Shown here piece after piece: positions 7,679 to 17,133 of a stretch of 64,000 nucleotides of DNA. Under the pieces are notes generated by a model. That model made no database searches, was not told the origin of the DNA, and saw only the letters and a program-made list of their open reading frames with translations. How positions within the stretch are numbered: the stretch's first letter is position 1; each line of letters starts with the position of its first letter. The stretch is from Oscillospiraceae bacterium (GTDB lineage Bacteria; Bacillota; Clostridia; Oscillospirales; Oscillospiraceae). The stretch is taken from contig JAHHRQ010000002.1 of assembly GCA_020025715.1 (NCBI GenBank), positions 4,717-68,716 of the forward strand, in the 5' to 3' direction. Position numbers and translations under genes: made by a program.

Positions 7679-9061
7679 TCAGTTTTCTTTCTTTTTAAGA
7701 ACTCCTACTGCAACGGCAATACCCGCCATTGAAAGGCCAACAAGAGTTCCCCAGAAGTACAGCCCACTGAAATCACCGGTGTCGGGACTGTCGCTGCGGC
7801 TCGCCCAGACAGCATGAAGGGTAATTGCAGGGTAATTATCATTGACTATTGCAATTTCACCCGGCTGTAAAACCACTTCGCCGTCCTTGCTCAGTGCCCA
7901 GCCCATAAAAATCATTTTATCCTTCTTAGGCACCTTATCGCTGAGTTTTATTTTAACGCTGCCGGTATTGCTCTGAGCGCTCTGGGCCTCAGGGGAATTT
8001 TTACCGCCCTCAGCTGCGAAATTGATTGTATAGGTTTTAAGCTCCTTGCCTTTCCAGACTGCGTGAAGAACTATATTTCTGTCAGCAGCCAGCTTATCGC
8101 CGGGCTTAATATTCTCCTCCTGATTTTCAAGATCCGTTACCCATTTCACAAACACATAACCCTCACGAGTGGGAATAACACCGTTTACGGTGAACTCTCC
8201 GCCCTTAGGCTGAATGTCGGGATTTATTGTTCCCGCGCCGCCGTTAAGGTCATAGCTGAGAGTCTGCCACAGTTCCTCAGGCTTGGGTGCTTCAGGGTCG
8301 GGATTTTCAGGTTCCGGGGTTTCGGGGGCGGGAGTCTCGGGAGCAGGCTCAGGCATGGGTGTCTCCGGAGACGGAGTTACAGGTGCCTCCGCATTTTCCT
8401 TCCATACCGCATACAAGGTTCCGTTATCAGCCAGCTCCAGCTTGGAGTTTGCCGTGTACTGGGGCTCCTTGGATGAAGCGTCCATACTCCAGCCGAGAAA
8501 ATCATATCCCTCACGCTTGGGAACTGCCGCACTTACATCAAATACAGCTTTTCCGTTCTGGTCAGGCTCCTTGCTCACCTGAAGGTTCTCCGGCATACCG
8601 GTAACCTGCTCGGCGGGAGCATTTGAGGAATAAGTGAGTGTAATACCGTTGCGGCTCAGAAATACATCTAAAACTACCTGCTCCGGCATTTTCTCCGGTT
8701 TTGTGTAGCTCACGCTGTTACCTACTGCTGGTGCAAAGAAAGTACCGTCAGAGGTAATATTTGCAAAGCTGTAATCTGCAATGCCTTCATTAAGGCTGAT
8801 TGTCAGAGTGCCGGAGTTATGCTCAAGCATATACTCGCTCTGAGCCAGAAGAGCGCCGTTTGTAATATTTTTTATGTTTATCGTAACTGCTGTGGCCTCT
8901 GCCGCAGGTTCAGTCTCGCTGCTCTGAGAAACTATGGTGATATAGCTTTCTATACTGGGAACGGCAGAAGTTTCCGCCGCCAGAGCACTGACAGTATGCA
9001 GAGAAAACAGCAGCATGAAAGACAGAAGTGCGGCTATAATTTTTCCGTGTTTTCTGTTCAT
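7679..9061 (-). CDS. Cell-wall surface protein with InlB-type B-repeats and sortase signal
   Basis: This is a secreted protein of 460 residues. It has a basic start and hydrophobic signal peptide (about residues 1-29, ending ALAAETS), then a beta-rich region. Three or so Listeria-Bacteroides (Flg_new/InlB B-repeat) modules follow, marked by GYDFLGW, GYVFVKW and MIFMGWA. They are interrupted by a proline/glutamate-rich spacer of PxPETP-like units. The C-terminus has SPDTGD, then a membrane segment and a KKKEN tail, which is a plausible LPxTG-like sorting signal of the xPxTG type seen in Clostridia. The start at 9061 is chosen for the signal peptide and for GGAAAGGAG upstream; an upstream opening to 9136 would overlap the promoter. 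Probably an adhesin or wall-attached repeat protein; ligand unknown. Confidence 0.7.
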   Translation of the reverse strand: MNRKHGKIIAALLSFMLLFSLHTVSALAAETSAVPSIESYITIVSQSSETEPAAEATAVTINIKNITNGALLAQSEYMLEHNSGTLTISLNEGIADYSFANITSDGTFFAPAVGNSVSYTKPEKMPEQVVLDVFLSRNGITLTYSSNAPAEQVTGMPENLQVSKEPDQNGKAVFDVSAAVPKREGYDFLGWSMDASSKEPQYTANSKLELADNGTLYAVWKENAEAPVTPSPETPMPEPAPETPAPETPEPENPDPEAPKPEELWQTLSYDLNGGAGTINPDIQPKGGEFTVNGVIPTREGYVFVKWVTDLENQEENIKPGDKLAADRNIVLHAVWKGKELKTYTINFAAEGGKNSPEAQSAQSNTGSVKIKLSDKVPKKDKMIFMGWALSKDGEVVLQPGEIAIVNDNYPAITLHAVWASRSDSPDTGDFSGLYFWGTLVGLSMAGIAVAVGVLKKKEN

Positions 9062-9108
9062 GTGTTGCTCCTTTCCTGTTTTATCCATCAACTTTTCTAT
9101 TTGTCTGT

Positions 9109-9136
9109 ATAATACTAAATCTTCAGAAAAAATCAA
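9109..9136 (-). promoter_or_regulatory. Promoter of the surface-protein gene
   Basis: TTGATT (9131-9136) and TATTAT (9109-9114), spaced 16 bp on the minus strand, stand about 48 bp before the start codon. It overlaps the longer reading frame, supporting the start at 9061. Confidence 0.6.
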
Positions 9137-9208
9137 GCCTTTTATCGTCGAATTAAGAATTCTTTAAAATTCAGTATCAAGCCGAAGGTTAGAAATGAGC
9201 TTTATTTA

Positions 9209-10111
9209 TCATTTTCTGTTTTCAAAATATGCCTTTGCCGTTTCGGCGTCCTTATGAATCTGTGCTGCCAGCTCCTCACAGGATGAGAATTTTACCTCAG
9301 GGCGGATAAATTTATAAAATTCAAGGCGCACCTGTCTGCCGTAAAGATTGCCGGAATAGTCAAGCAGGTGGCTTTCAACGCTTACCGTATCGCCCTCGCT
9401 TACAGTGGGTCTGACGCCTACATTTGTAACGGCAACATAAGAGCTTTCATCCTCAAGGTACACCTTTGCGGCGTAAACGCCGAATTTAGGCACCAAAACG
9501 CCCTGAGGGAAACGCATGTTTATTGTGGGAGCACCGATTTTGCTGCCCAGATGATAGCCGGAGCGTACAGTATCGGCAAGAGTGTGGGGGTGGCCCAGAT
9601 AGCGCATGGCCTCCTCCATGTTGCCCTCCTTTATAAGCTCCCTTATATAAGTGGAGCTGATAATCCGTCCGTCAAGGGTGATAGGGGGGATTATATCGCA
9701 GCCCAGCCCATGCTCATGGCAGTAATTTTTAAGCTTTTCAGCTGTGCCCTCGCCCTTATAACCAAAGCAGAAATCATGTCCCACAACAATGTGGCACACG
9801 TTCAGCTCCTCAATAAGGTTGGAGATAAACTCCTCCCAGGGCATACACATAATATGCTTGTCAAAGTGGATAAAGACCACATTTTCTATACCGAAGTAGC
9901 GGCGGATAATGTCCTCACGACCAATGGCGCTGTTTATAAGGGGAACCTCAGAGCCGAAAACCAGATTATCCGGGTGAGTATCAAAGCTCAGAACGGAAGG
10001 CATGGCGGAAAGCTCCTCTGCCCGCTCGCAGGTTTTATTCATAAGGGCGGCATGACCCAGATGCACACCGTCAAAAAATCCAAGTGCTATTACTCTTTTT
10101 TTATCTTGCAT
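9209..10111 (-). CDS. ribF: Bifunctional riboflavin kinase/FAD synthetase
   Basis: This protein phosphorylates riboflavin to FMN and adenylylates it to FAD. The N-terminal nucleotidyl-transferase domain shows GFFDGVHLGHAAL near residues 11-23 and the STYIRELI motif near residue 158. The C-terminal flavokinase domain shows GSKIGAPTINM near residues 190-200 (the PTxN motif) and the VESHLLDYSG segment near residue 246 with its catalytic Glu. The 300-residue length is standard. It is the last gene of the rimP-nusA-infB operon and starts 1 bp after the truB stop, an arrangement common in Firmicutes. No FMN riboswitch is seen, as expected for an operon-internal gene. Confidence 0.92.
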   Translation of the reverse strand: MQDKKRVIALGFFDGVHLGHAALMNKTCERAEELSAMPSVLSFDTHPDNLVFGSEVPLINSAIGREDIIRRYFGIENVVFIHFDKHIMCMPWEEFISNLIEELNVCHIVVGHDFCFGYKGEGTAEKLKNYCHEHGLGCDIIPPITLDGRIISSTYIRELIKEGNMEEAMRYLGHPHTLADTVRSGYHLGSKIGAPTINMRFPQGVLVPKFGVYAAKVYLEDESSYVAVTNVGVRPTVSEGDTVSVESHLLDYSGNLYGRQVRLEFYKFIRPEVKFSSCEELAAQIHKDAETAKAYFENRK

Positions 10112-10112
10112 C

Positions 10113-10982
10113 TCAAACCTCGAAAAAGCTTTTTAAAGTTTCCATTTTTCCTTCGCTAACCTTGCTGAAGGAAAGGAATTCGCCGCTTTCGGAATACACT
10201 CTGTACTCTCCGTCGGGAAGGTCGCTCTTAGCTGCACTTCCGCAGCGGATAAGCCGCTCTGTTTTTTGAGAAGCGGTGCACTGAGGGTATGAGGCAAAAA
10301 GGCTATCCATAGGGATCAGAAGCTTTTCGGCCTCCCCTGCATCGGCAGCTTTCTGAACCTCTTCCAGCGTATAGGCGTTTTCGATTTTATAATCACCCGC
10401 CTCAATACGTCTCAGAGCACTCATACATGCGCCGCAGCCTAATTTTTCCCCTATATCTCTGCAAAGGCTTCTTATATAAGTGCCCTTGGAGCAGGAAATA
10501 TCCAGAACATAGTCGCCGTTTTCCTGTCCTAAAAGCTCAATAGAGTGAATGGTAATCTGTCTTGCCGGGCGCTCTACCTCTCCCCCGGCTCTGGCGATTT
10601 TATAAAGCTTTTGTCCTTTAATCTTAATTGCAGAGTACATAGGCGGAACCTGAGAAATCTCGCCCTTAAAGCTGTCCAAAGCCTTTAAAAGCTCGCTTTC
10701 TGAAACTTCCGCCTTGTTTTCACTCAGTACCTTGCCCCATATATCCTCCGTGTCGGTGGTTGTACCGAGACGGATAGATGCAATATAGCGCTTGCGGTGG
10801 CTTTCCGCAAACTCAACCGCTCTTGTAGCTCTGCCGACGAATACGCAGAGAAGGCCGGTTGCCATAGGGTCAAGGGTACCGGAGTGACCTATTCTTTTTT
10901 CATGGAGTATTCCGCGAAGTTTAGCAACTACATCGGAGCTTGTCCAGTCCTGCTGCTTATCAATAAGGAGTATTCCCTTCAT
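10113..10982 (-). CDS. truB: tRNA pseudouridine-55 synthase TruB
   Basis: TruB converts U55 of the T-loop of most tRNAs to pseudouridine and also acts as a tRNA folding chaperone. The catalytic motif GHSGTLDPMATG is present with the nucleophile at D38. RYIASIRLG, PPMYSAIKI-type and CSKGTYIRSLCRDIG motifs of the family follow in order. The 289-residue length is normal, with a C-terminal extension of PUA-like character. The start codon overlaps the end of nrnA by 4 bp, so the two are translationally coupled. Confidence 0.93.
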   Translation of the reverse strand: MKGILLIDKQQDWTSSDVVAKLRGILHEKRIGHSGTLDPMATGLLCVFVGRATRAVEFAESHRKRYIASIRLGTTTDTEDIWGKVLSENKAEVSESELLKALDSFKGEISQVPPMYSAIKIKGQKLYKIARAGGEVERPARQITIHSIELLGQENGDYVLDISCSKGTYIRSLCRDIGEKLGCGACMSALRRIEAGDYKIENAYTLEEVQKAADAGEAEKLLIPMDSLFASYPQCTASQKTERLIRCGSAAKSDLPDGEYRVYSESGEFLSFSKVSEGKMETLKSFFEV

Positions 10983-11923
10983 TTCCAGACCTCATCAATT
11001 ACATTAAGCAGCATTTCTTTTGCCCGTTCCGGCTCGCAGTCCAGTCTGCATCCGGCTGCCATGTCATGACCGCCGCCGCCGAAAACGGCACAAATCTCAC
11101 TTGCGCTGACCTCAGGCGTGGAACGGACGGAAATCTTACTGCCGCCCTGTGCTGTTTCTTTAATAGTGATGCTGAGCGCGCTGCCCTCGGCTCTGCCTGC
11201 AAGACCTGCAAGGTCGTCGCAGTCATCCTCGGTTGCGCCGCAGCGCTCCATCATTTCTCTTGTTACACAGGCAATACTTATTTTACCGTCTCTGTAATAT
11301 TCCATACCTGAATAAATCATGCCCTCAAGCATAATTCTTTCTCTTGAAACCTTACGGAAAAATTCAAGATTGACTTTTTTATTATCAGCTCCCAGACGCA
11401 AAAGCTCACCTGCCGCCGAAAAGCTTCTGCCTGTGGTGTTTGCATACTGGAAGCAGCCTGTGTCGGTGGTTAAAGCGATATAGAGAAGGGTTGCCTCCTC
11501 TGCCGTTGCCTTATCCGGCATAAGCTTTATAAGCTCAAAAACAATCTCACCGCAGGATGAACGGTCACTCTTTAAAAAGAGATTGTCGGCATAGCCTGTA
11601 TTTGTGGGGTGGTGGTCAATGCAGAGCTGCACTTCCCCCTCAAAGCCCTCAGGAAAAAGCTGTGGTGCAGCAACGTCAACCGCTACTGTATAATCCGGCT
11701 TAAAATCCTCAGGTGCAAGGTATTTTTCGGCGTATGCCATAAGCTTTGAAGAAATCTGGCGGTTATTAAATACATAGGCAGTTTTTCCCGCCCGTCTCAG
11801 CGCAGAGCAGAGAGCACAGCTGCTGCCCACAGTATCTCCGTCCGGATTTCTGTGGCTCAAAATGAGAATATTGTCGTGCCTCAAAAGAAGCTCCACACAT
11901 TCTCTGAAATTCAGTTTATTCAT
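10979..11923 (-). CDS. nrnA: DHH-family oligoribonuclease/pAp phosphatase NrnA
   Basis: NrnA degrades short RNA oligomers from 3' or 5' ends and can dephosphorylate pAp. DHH-domain motifs are visible: HRNPDGD near residues 24-30, VDVA near 88, DHHPTN near 110 and DTGCF near 161. The DHHA1 domain ends with FGGGGHDMAAG near residues 282-292. The start at 11923 is preferred over an upstream in-frame ATG at 11941 because GGGGA lies at the right distance upstream and the protein then starts at the conserved helix. Either way the start overlaps the rbfA end. Standard position between rbfA and truB. Confidence 0.88.
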   Translation of the reverse strand: MNKLNFRECVELLLRHDNILILSHRNPDGDTVGSSCALCSALRRAGKTAYVFNNRQISSKLMAYAEKYLAPEDFKPDYTVAVDVAAPQLFPEGFEGEVQLCIDHHPTNTGYADNLFLKSDRSSCGEIVFELIKLMPDKATAEEATLLYIALTTDTGCFQYANTTGRSFSAAGELLRLGADNKKVNLEFFRKVSRERIMLEGMIYSGMEYYRDGKISIACVTREMMERCGATEDDCDDLAGLAGRAEGSALSITIKETAQGGSKISVRSTPEVSASEICAVFGGGGHDMAAGCRLDCEPERAKEMLLNVIDEVWK

Positions 11924-12272
11924 CCTTATCCCCGCTGTCAAGAGAATTTAAAAGCTCGTTAATATGGGCACCATACTCGATGCTGTGGTCAATCTCAAAA
12001 ATCAGTTCGGGGGTATAACGTAAATTCATGGAGTTTCCAAGCTCACGTCTGAGCCAGCCGGATGCGGATTTAAGGCCCCGCTTAAACTCCTTCTCGTCCT
12101 TCATTCCCATAACAGAAAGCCAGACTTTGGAGTAGCGCAGGTCGCCGGTTGTCTCAACTCTTGTAACGCTTATCATGCCCTGCTGAACTCTGGGGTCTTT
12201 CACCTCTCTGAGAAGCTTGGACAGGACAAACTGTATATCGTCATTTGTTCTTGCAAGTTTATTTGAAGACAT
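11916..12272 (-). CDS. rbfA: Ribosome-binding factor A
   Basis: RbfA is a small KH-fold protein that binds the 30S subunit and helps mature the 16S rRNA 5' end, especially in the cold. Family motifs are visible: ISVTRVETTGDLRYSKVWLSVMG in the middle and LRYTPELIFEIDHSIEYGAHINELL near the end. The 118-residue length is typical. A GAGGTAAA ribosome-binding site precedes the ATG. It lies directly after a terminator-like hairpin at 12291-12318, so its expression may depend on read-through from infB. Confidence 0.92.
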   Translation of the reverse strand: MSSNKLARTNDDIQFVLSKLLREVKDPRVQQGMISVTRVETTGDLRYSKVWLSVMGMKDEKEFKRGLKSASGWLRRELGNSMNLRYTPELIFEIDHSIEYGAHINELLNSLDSGDKDE

Positions 12273-12290
12273 AAATTTTACCTCTTTTTT

Positions 12291-12318
12291 AAAAAAGCGG
12301 GCGCATTAAAGCGCCCGC
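12291..12318 (-). terminator. Intergenic terminator-like hairpin between infB and rbfA
   Basis: GCGGGCGC (12297-12304) pairs perfectly with GCGCCCGC (12311-12318), loop ATTAAA. On the minus strand it is followed by TTTTTT (12291-12296). It should end part of the transcription leaving infB, giving lower levels of rbfA-nrnA-truB-ribF. Confidence 0.75.
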
Positions 12319-12335
12319 GTTTATTTTATAGACGC

Positions 12336-14753
12336 TCAGTTAATCTGCTCCATAACGAAGCACTCAATAACGTCTCCTACCTTAATGTCGTTGAACTTTT
12401 CAATCTGCATACCGCACTCATAGCCGGCATTAACTTCCTTAACGTCGTCCTTGAAACGGCGGAGAGAAGCAAGCTCACCCTCGTGGACAACGATGTTATC
12501 ACGAAGTACACGGACGGAGCAGCCGCGCTGAATCTTACCGTCAGTGCAGTAGCAGCCGCAGACAGTACCCACCTTGGAGACCTTGTAAGTCTCTCTGACC
12601 TCTGCGTGACCGATAAGAGCCTCGCGGAACTTGGGAGAGAGCATACCCTTCATAGCGGTCTCAACCTCGTTGATGCAGTCGTAAATAACTCTGTACATAC
12701 GCATATCAACGTTGCTGCGGTTTGCAACCTCTCTTGCCACGTTATCGGGACGGACGTTGAAGCCCACGACAATAGCATCGGAGGTGGAAGCCAGCATAAC
12801 GTCGCTCTCGTTGATAGCGCCGACACCGCTGTGGATAACCTTAACCTTGACTTCCTCGTTGGAAAGCTTCTCCAGAGAGCTCTTAACTGCCTCTGCGGAG
12901 CCCTGAACGTCAGCCTTAACGATGATGTTCAGAGTCTTCATCTCGCCTGCCTGAATCTGGCTGAACAGATCCTCAAGGCTTACCTTCTTGTTGCTGTTGT
13001 TGCTGTTCATGAGCTGAGCCTTGCGCTCCTCGGCAAGCTCTCTTGCCATACGCTCATCTGCAACGGCGTTGAAGGTATCACCGGCGGAAGGAACTTCGGA
13101 AAGTCCGGAAATCTCAACAGGCATGGAAGGACCGGCTTCTTCAACTCTTTCGCCTCTGTCGTTTACCATGGTGCGGACACGTCCGACAGCAGTACCGGCA
13201 ATGATAATATCACCAAGGCGGAGAGTACCGTTCTGAACCAGAACAGTCATAATGGGGCCTCTGCCCTTATCCAGTCTTGCCTCGATAACAGTACCCTTTG
13301 CAGCTCTGTTGGGGTTGGCCTTAAGCTCCTGAACCTCAGCCAGAACAACAAGGTTTTCAAGCAGATCATCAATACCAACATTGTTCTTTGCGGAAATGGG
13401 GCAAACAATGGTGTCGCCGCCCCAGTCCTCAGATACCAGGTCATACTCGGTGAGCTGCTGCTTGATGCGTTCGGGGTTTGCACCCACGGCATCAATCTTA
13501 TTTATAGCCACAACAACGGGAATTCCTGCTGCCTTGGCGTGGTTTATACTCTCAACGGTCTGAGGCATGATACCGTCATCTGCTGCTACAACAAGGATAG
13601 CAATATCGGTAACCATTGCGCCTCTTGCTCTCATGGAAGTGAAAGCCTCGTGGCCGGGGGTATCAAGGAAGGTAATGGGGCTGCCGTTAATCTCAACGGT
13701 GTAAGCACCGATATGCTGGGTAATACCGCCTGCCTCGCCGCTGCGGACGTTTGCCTTTCTGATGCAGTCCAGCAGAGAGGTCTTACCGTGGTCAACGTGG
13801 CCCATAACAACAACGACAGGAGCTCTGGGAACCAGATCCTTTTCGTCGTCCTCGTGGTCGTCAATAAGCTTTTCTTCAACGGTGACGATAACTTCCTTCT
13901 CAACCTTGCAGCCCAGCTCCATTGCAACCAGTGCTGCGGTATCATAGTCGATTATCTCGGAAACGTTAGCGAAAACGCCAAGCTTGAAGAGCTGCTTTAT
14001 AACCTCGGCAGCGGTCTTTTTCATGCGGGCTGCCAGATCACCGACGCTGATCTCATCGGGAATTTCAACCTTAAGCTGCTGCTTCTTTGCAATCTCCAGC
14101 TGGAGACGGTTCATCTTGTCCCGCTCCTCCTGACGACGCTTTACGGAAGCAACCTGCTGGTTCTGGCGCTGCTTGGAACGGGAGTTGATCTTCTCCTTGC
14201 GGCTGCGCTTGAGATTATCGCCGCCCTTTTCGCCTGCCATCTCTTCAAACTTCTCGTTGTACTTTTCGATATTTACAGCTGCGCCGCCTCTTGTATCGAC
14301 GATGCGCTTTTCAGCCACTCTTCTGGGTGCCTGAACCTTATTCTTCTCAGCCTTGGGCTGCTCAGTATGGGTAGGAGTTGCTTTTTCTCCGTTTCTCTGG
14401 CTGTTTCTATCCACGCTCTTATCACCGTTTCTCTTATCGTTTCTATCGTTTCTGTCGTTTCTGCGGGGCTGGGAGTTATTCTGTCTGTTGTCAGAGGGTC
14501 TATTGTTTGCCTGCTTTGCAGCCGGCTTCTCCTCAGCTTTTCCCTTGGGATTGCCCTTGAACACCTGTTCAAGGCTCTCCACCTGGTTGTGCTGGGTCAT
14601 GTATTCAAAAATAATGTCCAGCTCGTTATTTTCAAGGACCTGCATATGGTTCTTAGGAGGTGCTATATAGTCGGTAAGGATTTGGGAAATAACCTTTGAA
14701 GTTACGTTAAAATCCTTGGCTACCTCGTGTATGCGATATTTACTGTTGATCAT
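12336..14753 (-). CDS. infB: Translation initiation factor IF-2
   Basis: IF-2 is the GTPase that places initiator tRNA on the 30S subunit and promotes joining of the 50S. The N-terminal IF2_N domain (residues 1-55) is followed by a low-complexity, Arg/Asn/Asp-rich linker (75-215) and a second IF2_N module (about 228-280). The GTPase core has G1 GHVDHGKT at 318-325, G3 DTPGHEAF and G4 NKID. EF-Tu-like domain II, the IF2 linker domain and the C-terminal fMet-tRNA-binding beta barrel follow. The 805-residue length is typical for Clostridia. The ATG overlaps the stop of the L7Ae-like gene (ATGA) with AGGAGG upstream. Confidence 0.95.
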   Translation of the reverse strand: MINSKYRIHEVAKDFNVTSKVISQILTDYIAPPKNHMQVLENNELDIIFEYMTQHNQVESLEQVFKGNPKGKAEEKPAAKQANNRPSDNRQNNSQPRRNDRNDRNDKRNGDKSVDRNSQRNGEKATPTHTEQPKAEKNKVQAPRRVAEKRIVDTRGGAAVNIEKYNEKFEEMAGEKGGDNLKRSRKEKINSRSKQRQNQQVASVKRRQEERDKMNRLQLEIAKKQQLKVEIPDEISVGDLAARMKKTAAEVIKQLFKLGVFANVSEIIDYDTAALVAMELGCKVEKEVIVTVEEKLIDDHEDDEKDLVPRAPVVVVMGHVDHGKTSLLDCIRKANVRSGEAGGITQHIGAYTVEINGSPITFLDTPGHEAFTSMRARGAMVTDIAILVVAADDGIMPQTVESINHAKAAGIPVVVAINKIDAVGANPERIKQQLTEYDLVSEDWGGDTIVCPISAKNNVGIDDLLENLVVLAEVQELKANPNRAAKGTVIEARLDKGRGPIMTVLVQNGTLRLGDIIIAGTAVGRVRTMVNDRGERVEEAGPSMPVEISGLSEVPSAGDTFNAVADERMARELAEERKAQLMNSNNSNKKVSLEDLFSQIQAGEMKTLNIIVKADVQGSAEAVKSSLEKLSNEEVKVKVIHSGVGAINESDVMLASTSDAIVVGFNVRPDNVAREVANRSNVDMRMYRVIYDCINEVETAMKGMLSPKFREALIGHAEVRETYKVSKVGTVCGCYCTDGKIQRGCSVRVLRDNIVVHEGELASLRRFKDDVKEVNAGYECGMQIEKFNDIKVGDVIECFVMEQIN

Positions 14754-15184
14754 GCTTTAGTCCTCCTTTTTCCTATCCGCTTGTTTCTTTCATGGGCTTT
14801 GGTTTCGGCTTTGCGCCGCTCAGCCTTCTCAAATCTCTTTCCCAGCTCCTCAGCCTCTGCCTGATACTTTCCTTCGGAAAGCTCATTTAAAAGCTTGATG
14901 AGCGCATTTGAAAAGCCCATGTCCGTCACCGCTGCCATGGAGCAGCCCGGTAATCCCAGCGCTCCCGACAGCTCAGCCTTCGTAAAGGGAAGCTCAATCT
15001 TTATGGCATTTCTGCCGTTTATAAAGCCTTCAGCCCTATGCTTTGCGTTATCTGAGGCATCAGCGGCAATAAGCAGAAGCTTTGCTTTTCCCGCTCTTGC
15101 AGCAGTTCCGGTATTCGTCTCACCAACGGCAATGGCATTTGCCCGCCGCATAAGGCCAAGAAGGTTCAAGGTCTTTTCTCTCAT
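14750..15184 (-). CDS. ylxQ: L7Ae-family ribosomal/RNA-binding protein (YlxQ)
   Basis: This is an L7Ae/L30e-fold protein that binds RNA kink-turns. The family pattern is visible: [15 protein letters not shown] near residues 8-22, [12 protein letters not shown] near 34-45, and the downstream [25 protein letters not shown] segment. The usual family length is about 100 residues. Here a basic, Lys/Arg-rich tail of about 35 residues is added ([21 protein letters not shown]), which is unusual and probably binds RNA. It overlaps ylxR by 4 bp and infB by 4 bp, giving tight translational coupling. Confidence 0.85.
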   Translation of the reverse strand: MREKTLNLLGLMRRANAIAVGETNTGTAARAGKAKLLLIAADASDNAKHRAEGFINGRNAIKIELPFTKAELSGALGLPGCSMAAVTDMGFSNALIKLLNELSEGKYQAEAEELGKRFEKAERRKAETKAHERNKRIGKRRTKA

Positions 15185-15447
15185 TCACCGACCTCCATTT
15201 CTTCTTTTAACCTTTCATATATTTCATCCGGTATCCGGCATGAAAACGCTCTTTCCAGAGCTCTTGATTTTGAAGCCTTTTTAAGACATTCCCCATCAGG
15301 GCAAATATATGCCCCGCGGCCGTTCATCTTGCCTTTAAAATCAAGGCTGATTTCACCTTCCGGTGTACGGACCACACGGATAAGTTCCTTTTTGGGCTTC
15401 ATTTCACGGCAGCCCAGACACTGCCGCATTGGTATTTTAGCTGCCAT
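15181..15447 (-). CDS. ylxR: YlxR/RnpM family RNA-binding protein (DUF448)
   Basis: This is a small, basic 88-residue protein of the YlxR fold. It shows the signature RQCLGCREMKPKKELIRVVR at the N-terminus and GRGAYICPDGECLKKA in the middle. The cysteine positions match family members. Recent work in B. subtilis names YlxR RnpM, a modulator of RNase P; older work proposed general RNA binding. Conserved between nusA and ylxQ. Confidence 0.9.
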   Translation of the reverse strand: MAAKIPMRQCLGCREMKPKKELIRVVRTPEGEISLDFKGKMNGRGAYICPDGECLKKASKSRALERAFSCRIPDEIYERLKEEMEVGE

Positions 15448-15470
15448 TAGGGGCCGCCTCCTTTTACTGT

Positions 15471-16544
15471 TTATTCTTCTGCTGTCTCTGCGTCTGCCTC
15501 GCTCTGGGGCTTGATGTCTATCTTAAAGCCGGTGAGCTTTGCAGCAAGTCTGGCGTTCTGGCCTTCCTTACCGATTGCAAGAGAAAGCTGAGAGTCGGGA
15601 ACGATTGCCCGGCAGCTCTTTCCGTCCTCAAACATGGTGACGGATATAACCTCGGAGGGAGACAGGGCAGCTGCCACGTACTCCTCGGGATTTTCGCTGT
15701 AATTTATAATGTCTATCTTCTCGCCGCCAAGCTCGTTTACGATGCTGGCAACTCTGCCGCCCTTGGGGCCGACACATGCGCCGATAGGATCAACGTCGGG
15801 ATCGGCAGACCAGACAGCCATCTTAGTGCGGCTGCCGGCTTCACGGGCAATGGACTTGATTTCTACGGTGCCGTCGTAAATTTCGGGAACCTCCAGCTCA
15901 AACAGGCGCTTAACAAGGCCGGGATGAGTGCGGGAAATGAGAACCTGAGGTCCTCTGGTGGAGTTTCTGACTTCTACAACGTAAACCTTAATTCTGTCGC
16001 CCTCTCTGAGAGCCTCGGTCTTAATGCGCTCGTTTGCGGAGAGCATAGCCTCGGTGTACTCGGAGTTGGAGGAAATACGAATGGAAACGCTGCCGTTTCT
16101 GGGTTCGATGTGGGAGACAACACCGGTAAGGATTTCATGCTCCTTGGAGGTGAACTCCTCATATACCATGCTGCGCTCTGCTTCTCTGATGCCCTGAATG
16201 ATAACGTTCTTTGCAGACTGAGCGGCGATACGGCCGAACTGCTTGGTCTCTACGGGAACACCGATAATGTTGCCGATCTTAGCGCGCTTGCTGACCTTCT
16301 TTGCGGCCTCAAGGTTAATCTCGTGGCTGGGGTCATTGACCTCGTCAACAATGAGCTTGTTGACCTTCATCTCAATGCGCTTTTTATCTTCATCAAGCAT
16401 GATCTCCACGTTATCCTCGCACTCGGGGTTATCGCGGCGGAATGCGGTAAGCATAGCCTGCTTGATTTTATCGTACATGTATTCCCTGGGAATACCCTTT
16501 TCAGCTTCTATATCTTCTACTGCTTCAAAAAATTCTGCGTTCAT
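15471..16544 (-). CDS. nusA: Transcription termination/antitermination factor NusA
   Basis: NusA binds RNA polymerase and nascent RNA, stimulating pausing and intrinsic termination. Domain order: N-terminal RNA-polymerase-binding domain (1-125), S1 domain (about 135-200, with GVVSHIEPRNGSVSI), then KH1 and KH2 (about 230-345, with GACVGPKGGRVASIVNELGGEKIDI and AIGKEGQNARLAAKLTG). The C-terminal acidic repeats of Proteobacteria are absent, as normal for Firmicutes, and the 357-residue length fits. It is the second gene behind rimP. A terminator-like hairpin in the operon leader is a natural target for NusA autoregulation. Confidence 0.95.
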   Translation of the reverse strand: MNAEFFEAVEDIEAEKGIPREYMYDKIKQAMLTAFRRDNPECEDNVEIMLDEDKKRIEMKVNKLIVDEVNDPSHEINLEAAKKVSKRAKIGNIIGVPVETKQFGRIAAQSAKNVIIQGIREAERSMVYEEFTSKEHEILTGVVSHIEPRNGSVSIRISSNSEYTEAMLSANERIKTEALREGDRIKVYVVEVRNSTRGPQVLISRTHPGLVKRLFELEVPEIYDGTVEIKSIAREAGSRTKMAVWSADPDVDPIGACVGPKGGRVASIVNELGGEKIDIINYSENPEEYVAAALSPSEVISVTMFEDGKSCRAIVPDSQLSLAIGKEGQNARLAAKLTGFKIDIKPQSEADAETAEE

Positions 16545-16579
16545 TTAACTGTCTCCATTTCCGGCGTTATACTTCTTTT

Positions 16580-17035
16580 TTATATTGATACATGAAGTTT
16601 TACCATGGCAACATCTGCCTTGGCAAAGCTCATGGGTTTATCACCGACTGTGATCTCCACGTCTCCGTCATTGTAAGCACTGAGCTTACCCACGAAGGCT
16701 TTCTTTCCGTCTACGGGCTTATAGGTTTTAAGTTCTACCTCACTGCCCATAAACTGCTCAAAATCAGAGGGGCGCTTAAGTTCGCGCTCAGCACCTGCGG
16801 AACCTACCTCAAAAACATAGCTGTCGGGAATAGGATCTGCCTCATCAAGCATAGGGTCAAGTCTGCGGCTGATGCGCTCGCAGTCATCAATGCCAACGCC
16901 GCCCTCTTTATCTATGAATATCCGAAGATACCAGCTGCCGGCCTCACGTACATATTCTACATCCCAGAGCTTGCAGCCTTCTTCCTCTACCACCGGCCGT
17001 GCCAGTGCACTGACTTTTTCGCTGATTTTACTCAT
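16580..17035 (-). CDS. rimP: Ribosome maturation factor RimP
   Basis: RimP acts in 30S maturation before S12 joins. It shows the N-terminal alpha/beta domain with WDVEYVREAGSWYLRIFIDKEGGVGIDDCERISRRLD and the Sm-like C-terminal domain that begins after VGSAGAERELKRPSDFEQFMG. The start at 17035 (MSKISEKV) is chosen because GGAAGTGAG stands at a workable distance upstream. Two more in-frame ATGs at 17053 and 17062 have no recognisable ribosome-binding site and cannot be fully excluded. First gene of the nusA-infB operon. Confidence 0.88.
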   Translation of the reverse strand: MSKISEKVSALARPVVEEEGCKLWDVEYVREAGSWYLRIFIDKEGGVGIDDCERISRRLDPMLDEADPIPDSYVFEVGSAGAERELKRPSDFEQFMGSEVELKTYKPVDGKKAFVGKLSAYNDGDVEITVGDKPMSFAKADVAMVKLHVSI

Positions 17036-17077
17036 TTCACCGCTCACTTCCATTTTATACAAAGGTAAAAAGTCTCA

Positions 17078-17106
17078 CAAAAAAGAGTGGGCGTTTGACC
17101 CACTCT
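17078..17106 (-). terminator. Terminator-like hairpin in the rimP-nusA leader
   Basis: AGAGTGGG and CCCACTCT (17084-17106 including the loop) form a perfect 8-bp stem with a 7-nt loop. It is followed on the minus strand by TTTTTT (17079-17084). It sits about 20 nt after the predicted transcription start and 43 nt before the rimP start codon, so every operon transcript must pass it. No plus-strand gene ends here. Confidence 0.75.
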
Positions 17107-17133
17107 GACTTAAACCTGATTCTTACTGTTAGT

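Noticed and set aside
12483..14699. Very long open frame on the plus strand across infB (738 codons)
   Set aside because: It is antisense to a clear IF-2 gene, has no ribosome-binding site or family features, and its Asn/Leu/Cys-rich composition follows from the third-position bias of infB codons.
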